Assembly: GCA_947259375.1 (NCBI GenBank)
Contig: CAMYLZ010000025.1
Location: 310,001 to 374,000 of the forward strand
Length of the DNA stretch: 64,000 nt
Direction: 5' to 3'
DNA from: an uncultured Parvularculaceae bacterium
GTDB taxonomy: Bacteria; Pseudomonadota; Alphaproteobacteria; Caulobacterales; Parvularculaceae
Position numbers and translations under genes: made by a program. Below are positions 29,326 to 39,070 of this stretch, one piece after another (the stretch's first letter is position 1; each line of letters starts with the position of its first letter). The notes beneath the pieces were generated by a model. It was not told the DNA's origin and made no database searches. It saw only the letters and a list, made by a program, of their open reading frames with translations.

Positions 29326-30078
29326 ATGATCGACCCCGACGCCAGCGCCAAAGAGATCGAGCACGGCCACAGCCCGAGCGCCATCGCCGAGCGGCTGAAA
29401 GACGGCCCGCAAGCGAATTATCTGCGCGATTGGGTGTTTGGCGGCATTGACGGCGCGGTGACGACATTCGCGATCGTCGCCGGGGTTGCGGGCGCGGCGC
29501 TGTCGACCAAAATCATCCTCATTCTCGGCGCGGCGAACCTGTTGGCCGACGGTTTTTCCATGGCGGCGGGCAATTATTCCGGGGTGAAGGCGGAGAAGGA
29601 CGATTATGAGCGTCTCAAGGAAATGGAGCTGCGCCATATCGCGTTGACGCCCGAAGGCGAGCGCGAAGAAATCCGCCAGATTTTCGCGGCTAAGGGTTTC
29701 GAAGGCGATGATCTTGAACGCGCTGTCGATATCATCACCGCCAGCCATGAGCGCTGGGTGCGGGTGATGCTGGAGGAAGAACATGGCGCGCCCAAGGTTG
29801 ACCGCTCGGCGGTGAAAGCGGGGCTCGTTACTTTCGCCGCGTTTTTCGTTTGCGGGGCGGTGCCGCTCATCCCGTTCCTGTTTGGCGGCGCGGGCCATGC
29901 GCTCGCCGTCGCGACGGCGGTGACGGGCGCGGTGTTTTTCGGCATCGGCGCGCTGAAATCAAAATGGTCGACGGCCCGCTGGTGGGCGAGCGGCCTTGAG
30001 ACCTTCACCATCGGCATGGTCGCCGCCGGCGCCGCTTATCTCGTCGGGGCGTTGCTGAAAGGCTGGGTCGGGGTGTAG
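29326..30078 (+). CDS. VIT1/CCC1-family metal transporter
   Basis: 250 residues from ATG 29326; a TTG 36 bp earlier lacks support. The family exports or sequesters Fe2+/Mn2+. TM1 begins DWVFGGIDGAVTTFAIVAG with the conserved GGIDG, and TM2 has NLLADGFSMAAGNY. A cytosolic Glu-rich metal-binding region (about 95-155, YERLKEMELRHIALTPEGER) precedes three more TM segments. Five-TM layout and length fit the family. Confidence 0.88.
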   Translation: MIDPDASAKEIEHGHSPSAIAERLKDGPQANYLRDWVFGGIDGAVTTFAIVAGVAGAALSTKIILILGAANLLADGFSMAAGNYSGVKAEKDDYERLKEMELRHIALTPEGEREEIRQIFAAKGFEGDDLERAVDIITASHERWVRVMLEEEHGAPKVDRSAVKAGLVTFAAFFVCGAVPLIPFLFGGAGHALAVATAVTGAVFFGIGALKSKWSTARWWASGLETFTIGMVAAGAAYLVGALLKGWVGV

Positions 30079-30101
30079 GTCTCATCCCGAGGAGATTCTA
30101 A

Positions 30102-31589
<1,488 letters not shown>

Positions 31590-31619
31590 CGCCTTGCCTG
31601 AAGGCCCTTGCGGCCGCGC

Positions 31620-32402
31620 CTAGCGGTCGCCGAATGACGTGGAATATGCGCGCCATGACGCATGAGCCGCAAGCGGATAGGCGATAATCAGCCCGGCCAG
31701 CGCGGTGATGAACCCGGCGCCGATTAAGGCGGTGATGATCGCGCCCCAAAGCAGCATGGCCGCCTTGTTTTTCCACGCGGTCGCGATGCTCATGCCGATG
31801 GCGGACATGGCGTCCGTGTCGCGGTCGATCAGCATGGGGATCGAAAACACAGTGACGGCGAAAGCGAATGCGGCGAAAAAGCCGCCGACCACGCTGCCCA
31901 CCGCGAGCAGCGCCCAACCGGTCGGCGTCGTGAAAACCAGCCGCAATGTTTCTTCCAACCCGGAAAACGGGCTGGTTCCGAAGGAGACCGCGTAAATAAG
32001 AAATGCAACCCGCATCCAGAACAGCGCCAGCACGAATAAAAGCACGCCGATCATGCCGAGCTGTACGATTTTTTGCGGCGCGATGAAGATAACGTCTTTG
32101 AGCGTCGCTTTCTCGCCCTTTTGCAGCTTTTTCGATTTTACATAAAGCCCTGCCGCGAAAAGCGGCCCGGTAATCAAAAAGGCGGAGAGCGCCGGCAACA
32201 GCAGATAGTCGAGCCGCCAATAATAAAGGCCAACGATAATCAGCGCCGACAAGGCGAAAACCGCAAAACCGATGAACAAGCTGTTGAACGGGTTCGTGAC
32301 GAGGTCACGCCAGCCAAGGCCCAGCCAGCGGACAGGATCGTTGAGGGATATCGCCGGCGGCGTAAATTTACGGGCGGCGGCGTTGGCTTCTATGTTCATC
32401 AT
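31620..32402 (-). CDS. DUF2189 integral membrane protein
   Basis: 260 residues, about six transmembrane helices. The N-terminal RWLGLGWRDLVTNPFNSLFIGF and the pattern of long hydrophobic stretches fit DUF2189. Function unknown. Two adjacent ATG codons (32402, 32399) are both possible; GGTGAC better suits the second. An FNR-type palindrome lies 221 bp upstream, so oxygen-responsive expression is possible. Confidence 0.8.
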   Translation of the reverse strand: MMNIEANAAARKFTPPAISLNDPVRWLGLGWRDLVTNPFNSLFIGFAVFALSALIIVGLYYWRLDYLLLPALSAFLITGPLFAAGLYVKSKKLQKGEKATLKDVIFIAPQKIVQLGMIGVLLFVLALFWMRVAFLIYAVSFGTSPFSGLEETLRLVFTTPTGWALLAVGSVVGGFFAAFAFAVTVFSIPMLIDRDTDAMSAIGMSIATAWKNKAAMLLWGAIITALIGAGFITALAGLIIAYPLAAHASWRAYSTSFGDR

Positions 32403-32622
32403 GTCACCTTTCGGCTAACGGAACCGCCTTGCATCATATTGGCGTTTTCGCACACTGGCGAGCGCGCTTAAAAAACGGCTTATTGCTGCGCTGCATGGTC
32501 GATATGGGTTAGCACCCCGGTGAGAGGCTGAACAGTCATCCCCGATCGCCGCTCGAAGTTCGAATCGCCATCGCCGCGGCCGACCCGGCGGGCAAATGAT
32601 AGGACGCCGCCGGGGCCCTTCA

Positions 32623-32636
32623 TTGACGAAAGTCAA
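32623..32636. promoter_or_regulatory. FNR/FixK-type site (TTGAC-N4-GTCAA)
   Basis: TTGACGAAAGTCAA is a perfect 5-bp palindrome with a 4-nt spacer, one step from the FNR consensus TTGAT-N4-ATCAA. It lies in the 291-bp gap between ppsA and the DUF2189 gene. The rest of that gap (32403-32693) holds no convincing frame. Confidence 0.5.
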
Positions 32637-32693
32637 TCTTCGGCGGCCTTCGCCCTATGCGAATGATCGCAAAGCATGGAGCAGGGCGGGCGC

Positions 32694-35090
32694 TTAATGC
32701 GACGCAATCTCGGCTTCGATGGCGGCGACAGCGTCTTTGATCGCGAGAAAACGATCGGGGTTCACCGATATCGAACCGATCCCGCGTTCGACAAGAAATT
32801 GTGCAAATTCTGGATAATCGCTCGGCGCCTGGCCGCAAATGCCGACCGGCGCGCCAATGTCGCGGGCGGTTTCAATGAGTGAAGCAATCAGCGATTTGAC
32901 CGCGTCGTCTCGCTCGTCGAACAGCGTCTTTAAAAGCGCGCTGTCCCGGTCAATGCCGAGGGTCAATTGCGTCAGGTCGTTTGAGCCGATTGAAAAACCA
33001 TCAAAGCGCTCGGCGAATTGCCGTGCAAGGATGATATTGGAGGGCAGTTCGGCCATGACGTAAACCTCAAGGCCGGCCTCGCCGCGTTTCAAGCCATGTT
33101 CGCGCATTGCCGCCAGCACATGATCGGCCTCTTCAAGCGTGCGGCAAAAGGGAACCATCAATCTGACATTTGAAAGGCCGATATCGTCGCGGACCCGCTT
33201 CATCGCCTGGCATTCAAGCGCGAAGCCGGCCCGGTAATTTTGATGATAATATCGGCTGGCGCCGCGCCAGCCGAGCATCGGATTGTCTTCCGCAGGCTCG
33301 AATTGCCGACCGCCGACGAGACTTGCATATTCATTGGTCTTGAAATCGCTCAGGCGAACAATCACCGGTTTGGGATAATGCGCCGCGGCTATGCGCGCGA
33401 CGCCTTGCGCCAACTGGTCGATAAAGTATTCGCTCGGGGAGGCATGACAGCGCGCGAGAGCGGCAATCTCTTCGCGGGCGTCTTCGTCCTCGAGATCGTC
33501 AAAGCGGGCGATCGCCATCGGGTGGGCTTTGATGACATTGCTGATAATGAACTCGATCCGCACAAGGCCGGCGCCGTCGCTTGGCAACCGCCACCAGCGA
33601 AACGCCGCCGCCGGATTGGCTATGTTGAGCGTGATCCTGGTGCGGGTTTCCGGCGCCTTCGAAATATCGAGCGCGCGGCTTTCGAACGCGACCAGGCCGT
33701 CATAGACAAAGCCGACATCGCCCTCGGCGCAGGAGACTGTCACGGACTGGCCGTCTTTTAAGGTCGTCGTCGCGCCGCTTGCGCCGACAATTGCGGGCAG
33801 CCCCAGCTCGCGGCTGACGATTGCGGCATGGCTGGTGCGCCCGCCATGCTCGGTAACAATCGCCGCGGCTTTTTTCATGATCGGCACCCAGTCGGGGTCG
33901 GTCATTTCCGTCACCAGGACGGCGCCGTTACGGAATTCAGAAATATTTTCGGCGCTTGCGATCCGGCAGACATCGCCTTGCGCGATCGCGTCGCCAATGG
34001 CGGCGCCTTGCAATAACCGTTCGCCGTCGCCGGTCAGGCGATAATGCCGGATAGCGCCGGCGTCGCGCCGGGACTGAACGGTTTCGGGCCGGGCCTGCAC
34101 AATGAAAAGATCGCCGGTCGCGCCGTCTTTGGCCCATTCCATATCCATGGGCTGGCCGTAATGACGTTCGATCGTCGCGGCCCAGCGGGCCAGAATCAAC
34201 AACTCATCAGTATTGAGAACAAACGCGCTGCGTTCCGCTTCTGTCGTGTCAATAAGCGACAACGGGCTTTCCCGGTCGCCGGCATAAACAAGCTTCTGCA
34301 GCTTGCGGCCCGCTCGCCTGCGGATGACCGGCAGGAGTTTTTCGTCGCCGAGCAGCGGCTTGAATATCTCGAACTCGTCCGGGTCGACCTTGCCCTGAAC
34401 GACAGTCTCGCCGAGGCCCCATGCGCCGTTAATGAGGACGACATTTGGAAAACCGCTATCGGTATCTATAGAGAACATCACGCCCGACGAAGCGAGGTCC
34501 GAACGAACCATGAGCTGCACTCCGACAGAGACCGCGATATCCATCTGGTCAAAGCCCTGCGTGCGGCGATAGGCGATGGCCCGATCCGTATAAAGCGAGG
34601 CGAAACACTGCTTGCAGGCGCCAAGCAGCGCCGTTTCGCCCCTGACATTCAAAAATGTTTCAAGCTGGCCGGCGAAACTCGCTTCGGGCAAATCCTCCGC
34701 GGTTGCGCTTGAGCGCACAGCAACGCTGATTTCTTCCGGCGCGTCCGCCTCCATTTGTTTGTATGCGGCGATGATCGCATCGCACAAGTCCGACGGCAGG
34801 TCGGCCGCGCAGATCGCTTCGCGGATAGCGCGCCCGACATCGGCGAGCCTGTCGGCGTCGCCTTCAAACCGCGTGAGCTCGCGCGCGATTGCATCGTGCA
34901 AATCGTTCGCGGCGATGAAGGCGCGATAGGCGGCGGCGGTTACCGCAAACCCGCCCGGCACGCGAACGCCTGCGGCTTTCAGGCCGGAGATCATCTCGCC
35001 GAGCGATGCATTCTTGCCGCCGACGAGCGCGGTGTCCTTGCGCGACAGTTCAGATAACCTCGCGATAAAGGTTTTGGCCTGTGGAGACAT
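32694..35090 (-). CDS. ppsA: Phosphoenolpyruvate synthase
   Basis: 798 residues from ATG 35090. Converts pyruvate, ATP and water to PEP, AMP and phosphate; gluconeogenic. The N-terminal ATP-grasp domain starts with LVGGKNASLGEM, the swivelling domain carries the phosphohistidine in GGRTSHAAIVSRE (His421), and the C-terminal PEP/pyruvate barrel ends with the catalytic Cys752 in GICGQAPSDYPEF. Numbering is nearly that of the E. coli enzyme. An upstream FNR-type palindrome about 80 bp before the start suggests oxygen control. A divergent c-type cytochrome gene shares the promoter region. Confidence 0.93.
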   Translation of the reverse strand: MSPQAKTFIARLSELSRKDTALVGGKNASLGEMISGLKAAGVRVPGGFAVTAAAYRAFIAANDLHDAIARELTRFEGDADRLADVGRAIREAICAADLPSDLCDAIIAAYKQMEADAPEEISVAVRSSATAEDLPEASFAGQLETFLNVRGETALLGACKQCFASLYTDRAIAYRRTQGFDQMDIAVSVGVQLMVRSDLASSGVMFSIDTDSGFPNVVLINGAWGLGETVVQGKVDPDEFEIFKPLLGDEKLLPVIRRRAGRKLQKLVYAGDRESPLSLIDTTEAERSAFVLNTDELLILARWAATIERHYGQPMDMEWAKDGATGDLFIVQARPETVQSRRDAGAIRHYRLTGDGERLLQGAAIGDAIAQGDVCRIASAENISEFRNGAVLVTEMTDPDWVPIMKKAAAIVTEHGGRTSHAAIVSRELGLPAIVGASGATTTLKDGQSVTVSCAEGDVGFVYDGLVAFESRALDISKAPETRTRITLNIANPAAAFRWWRLPSDGAGLVRIEFIISNVIKAHPMAIARFDDLEDEDAREEIAALARCHASPSEYFIDQLAQGVARIAAAHYPKPVIVRLSDFKTNEYASLVGGRQFEPAEDNPMLGWRGASRYYHQNYRAGFALECQAMKRVRDDIGLSNVRLMVPFCRTLEEADHVLAAMREHGLKRGEAGLEVYVMAELPSNIILARQFAERFDGFSIGSNDLTQLTLGIDRDSALLKTLFDERDDAVKSLIASLIETARDIGAPVGICGQAPSDYPEFAQFLVERGIGSISVNPDRFLAIKDAVAAIEAEIASH

Positions 35091-35162
35091 TTCTGGCCTG
35101 TTCAAAAGCCCGGATGGCGCCCGCGAATTTCCCATATCATCGCATGTCTGCGGGTCGTTGAT

Positions 35163-35176
35163 TTGACCCGCATCAA
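35163..35176. promoter_or_regulatory. FNR/FixK-type site, ppsA-proximal
   Basis: TTGACCCGCATCAA matches TTGAT-N4-ATCAA with one change. Its centre is about 80 bp upstream of the ppsA start, suitable for activation with a leader of about 40 nt. One of two such sites in the 214-bp divergent region. Confidence 0.6.
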
Positions 35177-35222
35177 TTCACGGCCCTGGCGGGCCTGCCG
35201 CCTGTGAAAACGCCGCCGCCCG

Positions 35223-35236
35223 TTGATCTGCGTCAA
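35223..35236. promoter_or_regulatory. FNR/FixK-type site, cytochrome-proximal
   Basis: TTGATCTGCGTCAA matches TTGAT-N4-ATCAA with one change. Its centre is about 75 bp upstream of the cytochrome ATG; a TTTAAA-like -10 element at 35257-35262 would fit a class II position (-41.5). Confidence 0.6.
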
Positions 35237-35304
35237 TCCGGGCGAACCGTGCGGCATTTAAAAAGAGGGCTTGGGGACTGCGCCGGGGGAGAGGAGAGTT
35301 CGCC

Positions 35305-35784
35305 ATGGTTTCCTACGCTGCAATTGCGCGAGCATGCCAGGTATTGGCGATCGCAGGGCTGATAACGCTTGCCGGTTGCGATATGGGCCCAAAGTCCGGT
35401 TATGGATTCGCCTTGCCGGACGGCGACGCGGCGGCCGGTGAGACCCATTTTCTTCGCCTGCGCTGCAATGATTGCCACAGTGTCCAGGGGCGGCCGGAAT
35501 TGCGCAGCGCGGCGTTTGAGCCATTGATGACCGTTCCACTCGGCGGAACGACGACAAGGATCGCCACTTATGGCGATCTCGTGACATCGGTGATCAACCC
35601 GTCGCACAGGATTTCGCAGAGATATCTCGATGAACCGGTCGAGGCGGGCGGACTTTCGACCATGCGAAATTACAATGACGTCATGACGGTGGCGGAGCTC
35701 ATCGACCTCGTTGCATTCCTGCAGGCGCAATATGAGCTGGAGCCTTATGTCGGGCCGTCCTATCGCTCTTACCACTATCCATGA
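35305..35784 (+). CDS. c-type cytochrome lipoprotein
   Basis: 159 residues. Lipobox LAGC (Cys25) anchors it; one haem c motif CNDCH at residues 54-58 follows, and a Met in STMRNYNDVMTVAELIDL gives the likely sixth ligand, typical of class I cytochrome c. The last helix LIDLVAFLQAQYEL closes the fold. GGAGAGGAG lies upstream of the ATG. It probably carries electrons at the periplasmic face of a membrane under low oxygen, given the FNR-type site upstream; the partner oxidase or reductase is not in this window. Confidence 0.88.
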   Translation: MVSYAAIARACQVLAIAGLITLAGCDMGPKSGYGFALPDGDAAAGETHFLRLRCNDCHSVQGRPELRSAAFEPLMTVPLGGTTTRIATYGDLVTSVINPSHRISQRYLDEPVEAGGLSTMRNYNDVMTVAELIDLVAFLQAQYELEPYVGPSYRSYHYP

Positions 35785-35985
35785 GACGTCGCGCCGGCAG
35801 AGGTGCGAAGATGGCGGCGCGAAGGGCCGTTATTTTGGCCGTCGCCGCTCGTATGGCGCCGGAAACGCTTGTATTTCAGCGCATTTAGCCTTATGTCGGC
35901 CTCGCAACACTGATTGAAGGCCGGCCGTCAGGGGCCGGAGCCGAGCGTATTTTTCTCCTCCAAGCATGGGTTGCCTTTAATAGAT

Positions 35986-36004
35986 GACATGTGATTCGCA
36001 TGTC
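35986..36004 (+). promoter_or_regulatory. Inverted repeat upstream of cspA
   Basis: GACATG-N7-CATGTC, 30 bp before the cspA start. It may be an operator or a hairpin in the 5' leader of a cold-shock mRNA. The remaining leader region (35785-35985) contains no gene. Confidence 0.35.
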
Positions 36005-36034
36005 GCCCACGCCATGCCTTGAAAGGACACGAAT

Positions 36035-36238
36035 ATGGCTTCTGGAACCGTAAAATGGTATAATTCCCAAAAGGGATATGGATTTATCGCGCCGGATGAC
36101 GGCGGCAAGGACGTTTTCGTCCACGCAACTGCGCTTGAAGCGAGCGGCATCCGCTCCCTTGATGACGGCCAGGCCGTCACTTTCGAGACCAAAGAAGAGC
36201 GCGGCAAGGTTGCGGCAACCAATCTGCAAATCGCTTAA
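36035..36238 (+). CDS. Cold-shock protein, CspA family
   Basis: 67 residues. Single cold-shock domain that binds single-stranded RNA/DNA and melts RNA structure. RNP1 is KGYGFI (13-18) and RNP2 is VFVHA (27-31); WYNSQ and ATNLQ flank the fold. It opens a run with a coiled-coil small protein, an RNA helicase and IF-1, consistent with a translation/cold-adaptation group. Preceded by a long 250-bp gap, as is usual for cold-shock genes with structured leaders. Confidence 0.95.
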   Translation: MASGTVKWYNSQKGYGFIAPDDGGKDVFVHATALEASGIRSLDDGQAVTFETKEERGKVAATNLQIA

Positions 36239-36428
36239 CGGCGATATGCGACATGGGGCGCCGGTTCCGGCGTCCCAAAGTGCATTTCGATGCGTGTCTG
36301 ACAACGTTCGTTATGTTCTTTGAACGCATAAAAAGGTTCCGCCGGCAAATATGCGCGCGGAACGCAGCCGCAAGCGGGCTCGCAGTGAAGCCAGCGGCGC
36401 CATATAGGGCGCCCGAAGGAAACAGGAT

Positions 36429-36638
36429 TTGGATAAACTGACGACTGGCGGAAGCAATCTGTCACCGCAAAACCGTCGAGCCATTCGGGAAAATGCCGAA
36501 GCGGCCGCGCTCGCCGAAATCGAGGCGGAAGCGCAGGCGCGGCAAGAAATGTCCCGCAAATTGCGAGCAGAACGCCTCGCGCGGGAAAAAGAAGAATCAC
36601 GCTTGCGCCAGGCGGAACTGTCAGCGGCGCGATCCTAG
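36429..36638 (+). CDS. Small charged coiled-coil protein (hypothetical)
   Basis: 69 residues from TTG 36429 with GAAGGA about seven bases upstream. Starting near residue 12 the sequence is one long Glu/Arg/Ala helix (RAIRENAEAAALAEIEAEAQ and onward), a predicted coiled coil. It lies between cspA and the RNA helicase on the same strand. Basic-acidic small helical proteins near cold-shock genes may bind RNA or ribosomes, but that is guesswork. Confidence 0.5.
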   Translation: MDKLTTGGSNLSPQNRRAIRENAEAAALAEIEAEAQARQEMSRKLRAERLAREKEESRLRQAELSAARS

Positions 36639-36842
36639 CGGCGAAAAGCAGCGATCAATTGCGCGTGGCGCGCGATCTTGCTTGCAACTGCCGTAAAAAA
36701 TAAAATCAGGCTGCGTGTAACGGAGTTCAGCTCCGCCGGCCATGTTCATCTGAAAAATTGAGGCCCTGGCACGCGGGTTCTCGCGAACCAATGCGTGTGC
36801 TTGCGCGGGCAAGGCCCGGTGAGCGCGCCAGGAAAGTATTTT

Positions 36843-38231
36843 GTGAAAAAGTTTGACGAATTCGGCCTTTCCGGGCCGATCCTGCAATCGCTTGCGGATG
36901 CGGGCCATGAAAACCCGACGCCGATTCAGAGCGGCGCCATTCCGGCCTCGCTGGGCGGCGCTGACATTCTCGGTATTGCGCAGACCGGCAGCGGCAAGAC
37001 CGCCGCGTTCGCCCTGCCGATCCTGCATAATTTGACGCACGAGAAAACCGGCCGGCGGCGCGGCGATCCGTGCCGCGCGCTCGTCCTGACACCGACCCGA
37101 GAGCTGGCGGCGCAAGTGCTCGACCGGTTCCGCGTTTATGGCAAACGGTTGAACCTGCGCACGGTGCTGGTGATCGGCGGCGCTTCGATCGGCAAGCAGA
37201 AAACGGCCGTGCGCAATGGCGTTGATATCGTCGTGGCGACGCCAGGCCGGCTGGCCGACCTGATGAAGCAGGATGCGATCGACCTTTCCGCTGTCGAAAT
37301 TCTCGTGCTCGACGAAGTCGACCAGATGCTCGATCTCGGCTTCATTCACTCGATCCGCGCGATTACCGGTGCTTTGCCGAAAGAACGCCAGAGCGTGTTT
37401 TTCTCCGCTACCATGCCGCGCCCGATTGCAAAGCTCGCGGCAGCCCTGTTGCGCGATCCGGTGCGCGTTGAGATCGAAGCGGAAAAACGCCCGGATATCG
37501 ACCAGAGCGTGATGTTCATGGAGCAGCCCGGCAAGCACCATGCGTTGATTGACATCGTCAAACGCGAGGATTTTGCACGCGGACTCGTCTTCACACGAAC
37601 GAAGCGCGGCGCCGATCGGGTCACCAAGGCGCTGAATAGCAACGGCATGAAAGCCTTCGCGATTCACGGCAACCGCTCGCAATCGCAACGCGAACGTGCG
37701 CTGGACGCCTTTCGCAAGGGTAAGGCGCCAATCCTGGTTGCAACCGACATCGCTGCGCGGGGCATCGACATCAAGGGCGTCACCCATGTGGTGAATTATG
37801 ATTTGCCGAATGTGCCGGAAACCTATGTGCACCGGATCGGCCGCACCGCGCGCGCCGGCGCCGCCGGCGTGGCTGTGTCTTTCTGCACTGGTGAAGAGCG
37901 GGCTTATCTGCGCGCAATTGAACGGCTGACGGGACGGCGCATCACGGCGGTCGGAAAAGATGGCGGCAAGGATGACGCGGGGCGCGACGAAGACGCCCGT
38001 TCAGGCGCTGCCGAACCGCGCAATCAAAGGCGGCGTCATCGCGGCCGCAAATCCGCAGCGCCGGGCGGCAAAAAGCCCGCCGGCCCGCGCAAATATGCGA
38101 AGGCCTCAGGAGAGGCGTCACAAGCCGGCGAACAAAAAGGAGAAAACCGTGGCAAAAGAAGAACTGCTGGAGTTCGACGGCGTCGTAACCGAGGTGCTGC
38201 CGGACGGGAACTTTCGGGTCACGCTGGATAA
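36843..38231 (+). CDS. DEAD-box family ATP-dependent RNA helicase (DEVD variant)
   Basis: 462 residues from GTG 36843, chosen for AGGAAAG six bases upstream; an earlier in-frame GTG adds 16 residues. Q motif [11 protein letters not shown], motif I AQTGSGKT, motif II DEVD (near 156, Val in place of Ala), motif III SAT and motif [12 protein letters not shown] are present. A basic, low-complexity C-terminal tail (about 380-462) probably binds RNA. RhlE-like. It overlaps infA by 83 bp in another frame, implying coupled expression. Confidence 0.93.
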   Translation: MKKFDEFGLSGPILQSLADAGHENPTPIQSGAIPASLGGADILGIAQTGSGKTAAFALPILHNLTHEKTGRRRGDPCRALVLTPTRELAAQVLDRFRVYGKRLNLRTVLVIGGASIGKQKTAVRNGVDIVVATPGRLADLMKQDAIDLSAVEILVLDEVDQMLDLGFIHSIRAITGALPKERQSVFFSATMPRPIAKLAAALLRDPVRVEIEAEKRPDIDQSVMFMEQPGKHHALIDIVKREDFARGLVFTRTKRGADRVTKALNSNGMKAFAIHGNRSQSQRERALDAFRKGKAPILVATDIAARGIDIKGVTHVVNYDLPNVPETYVHRIGRTARAGAAGVAVSFCTGEERAYLRAIERLTGRRITAVGKDGGKDDAGRDEDARSGAAEPRNQRRRHRGRKSAAPGGKKPAGPRKYAKASGEASQAGEQKGENRGKRRTAGVRRRRNRGAAGRELSGHAG

Positions 38232-38433
38232 TGAGCATGAAGTGCTGGCTTACGCCGGCGGCAAGATGCGCAAATTTCGCATCAAGACGCTGGCCGGCGA
38301 CCGCGTTACGGTCGAAATGTCTGCATACGACCTGACCAAGGGGCGCATCACCTTTCGCCATAAGCCGGAAGGCGGCGGCGGGGGCGGCGGGGCGAAACAG
38401 CGTCGCCCGATCAATGCGCGCAAGCGCCGTTGA
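38149..38433 (+). CDS. infA: Translation initiation factor IF-1 (C-terminally extended)
   Basis: 94 residues from GTG 38149, with AAGGAG six bases upstream. The S1-like OB fold (residues 1-72, starting [15 protein letters not shown], ending [10 protein letters not shown]) is complete. A tail of about 20 residues with seven consecutive glycines and an Arg/Lys-rich end ([11 protein letters not shown]) is extra; typical IF-1 has about 72 residues. The start lies inside the helicase gene. This may be a second, cold-linked IF-1 rather than the housekeeping copy; only a genome search can tell. Confidence 0.88.
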   Translation: MAKEELLEFDGVVTEVLPDGNFRVTLDNEHEVLAYAGGKMRKFRIKTLAGDRVTVEMSAYDLTKGRITFRHKPEGGGGGGGAKQRRPINARKRR

Positions 38434-38453
38434 GCGGGGTCATGTAACGAGCA

Positions 38454-38474
38454 GGCGGCGCGCGTTGCGCCGCC
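38454..38474. terminator. GC hairpin between convergent infA and zinc-ribbon gene
   Basis: 8-bp stem GGCGGCGC / GCGCCGCC with a 5-nt loop. No U-tract follows on either strand, so it is a weak terminator candidate. Confidence 0.35.
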
Positions 38475-38774
38475 TCATACCCGTTGCATGGTGTTTGGAT
38501 AGCCGCAGCTCAGGCATTTTCCAGGCGGCTCGAAGCGCCGCCTGTCGCATCCGTTGAGCTGGCAGCCGCTATCGCCGCAATTGGCGCAACGAAAGACTGG
38601 TTTGCCGCAAGGCTTTCCGTTCCGCGTGCCGGTGCAGGGTACGGCTTTTGCCAGCGGCGGCGGCGGCGACGGCTTGTTCGTACGCCAGCCGGAAATGATC
38701 AGAAAAACCACGTAAAGACCGATCATCACGCCAAGCGCGATAACCGCCAGTCGCAAGGCGCTGACAAGATCCAT
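38475..38774 (-). CDS. Membrane-anchored cysteine-rich (zinc-ribbon-like) protein
   Basis: 99 residues from ATG 38774 with GGGGAGGAAAA just upstream. One transmembrane helix (about 6-29) is followed by a Pro-rich linker and a Cys-rich domain: PCTGTRNGKPC, CANCGDSGC, NGC and KCLSCGYP. Eight cysteines in such pairs fit two zinc-binding knuckles. Function unknown. Confidence 0.7.
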   Translation of the reverse strand: MDLVSALRLAVIALGVMIGLYVVFLIISGWRTNKPSPPPPLAKAVPCTGTRNGKPCGKPVFRCANCGDSGCQLNGCDRRRFEPPGKCLSCGYPNTMQRV

Positions 38775-38860
38775 GCTTTTCCTCCCCGGCGGCGCAACTG
38801 CGCCGCAGGCGGAGTTTAGGCCGGCCAAAGGCGCGGGGGCAAGGAAGCCGCCTGGGGGGA

Positions 38861-38955
38861 GATTCTTACAATGTGGGTTCGGGCAGACTTTTCGGCGAAG
38901 CTGCCTGTTCTCTTCCTTAAGGACAGCGCTGGCGGAAGGGGTGGGATTCGAACCC
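38861..38955. repeat. 95-bp direct repeat, copy A (includes tRNA-Ser 3' end remnant)
   Basis: 94 of 95 bases match copy B at 38976-39070, offset 115 bp. In tRNA orientation it holds the T-arm, the 3' acceptor strand with CCA and 69 bp of downstream sequence. It is not a complete tRNA: no matching 5' acceptor or D-arm precedes it. Confidence 0.9.
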
Positions 38956-38957
38956 CT

Positions 38958-38976
38958 CGCGCGCCGACGGCGCGCG
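38958..38976. other. Hairpin abutting duplicated T-arm (tRNA-like element, Ser locus)
   Basis: Perfect 8-bp stem CGCGCGCC / GGCGCGCG with a 3-nt loop, directly before the duplicated T-arm in tRNA orientation. It resembles the long variable arm of a type II tRNA. A nearly equivalent hairpin lies at the tRNA-Trp locus (62814-62830). Confidence 0.6.
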
Positions 38977-39070
38977 ATTCTTACAATGTGGGTTCGGGCA
39001 GACTTTTCGGCGAAGCTGCCTGTTCTCTTCCTTAAGGACAGCGCTGGCGGAGGGGGTGGGATTCGAACCC
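38976..39070. repeat. 95-bp direct repeat, copy B (overlaps tRNA-Ser 3' end)
   Basis: Second copy of the 95-bp repeat; bases 39045-39070 are the 3' end of the intact tRNA-Ser gene. The single mismatch with copy A lies in the acceptor stem. Confidence 0.9.

Noticed and set aside
32415-32636. 73-residue minus-strand frame in the ppsA/DUF2189 gap
   Set aside because: TTG start overlapping the FNR-type palindrome, Arg/Pro-rich, no ribosome-binding site.
38935-38976. Second tRNA next to tRNA-Ser
   Set aside because: Only T-arm, hairpin and 3' acceptor are present; no 5' acceptor or D-arm can be paired, so it was listed as a repeat/tRNA-like element.
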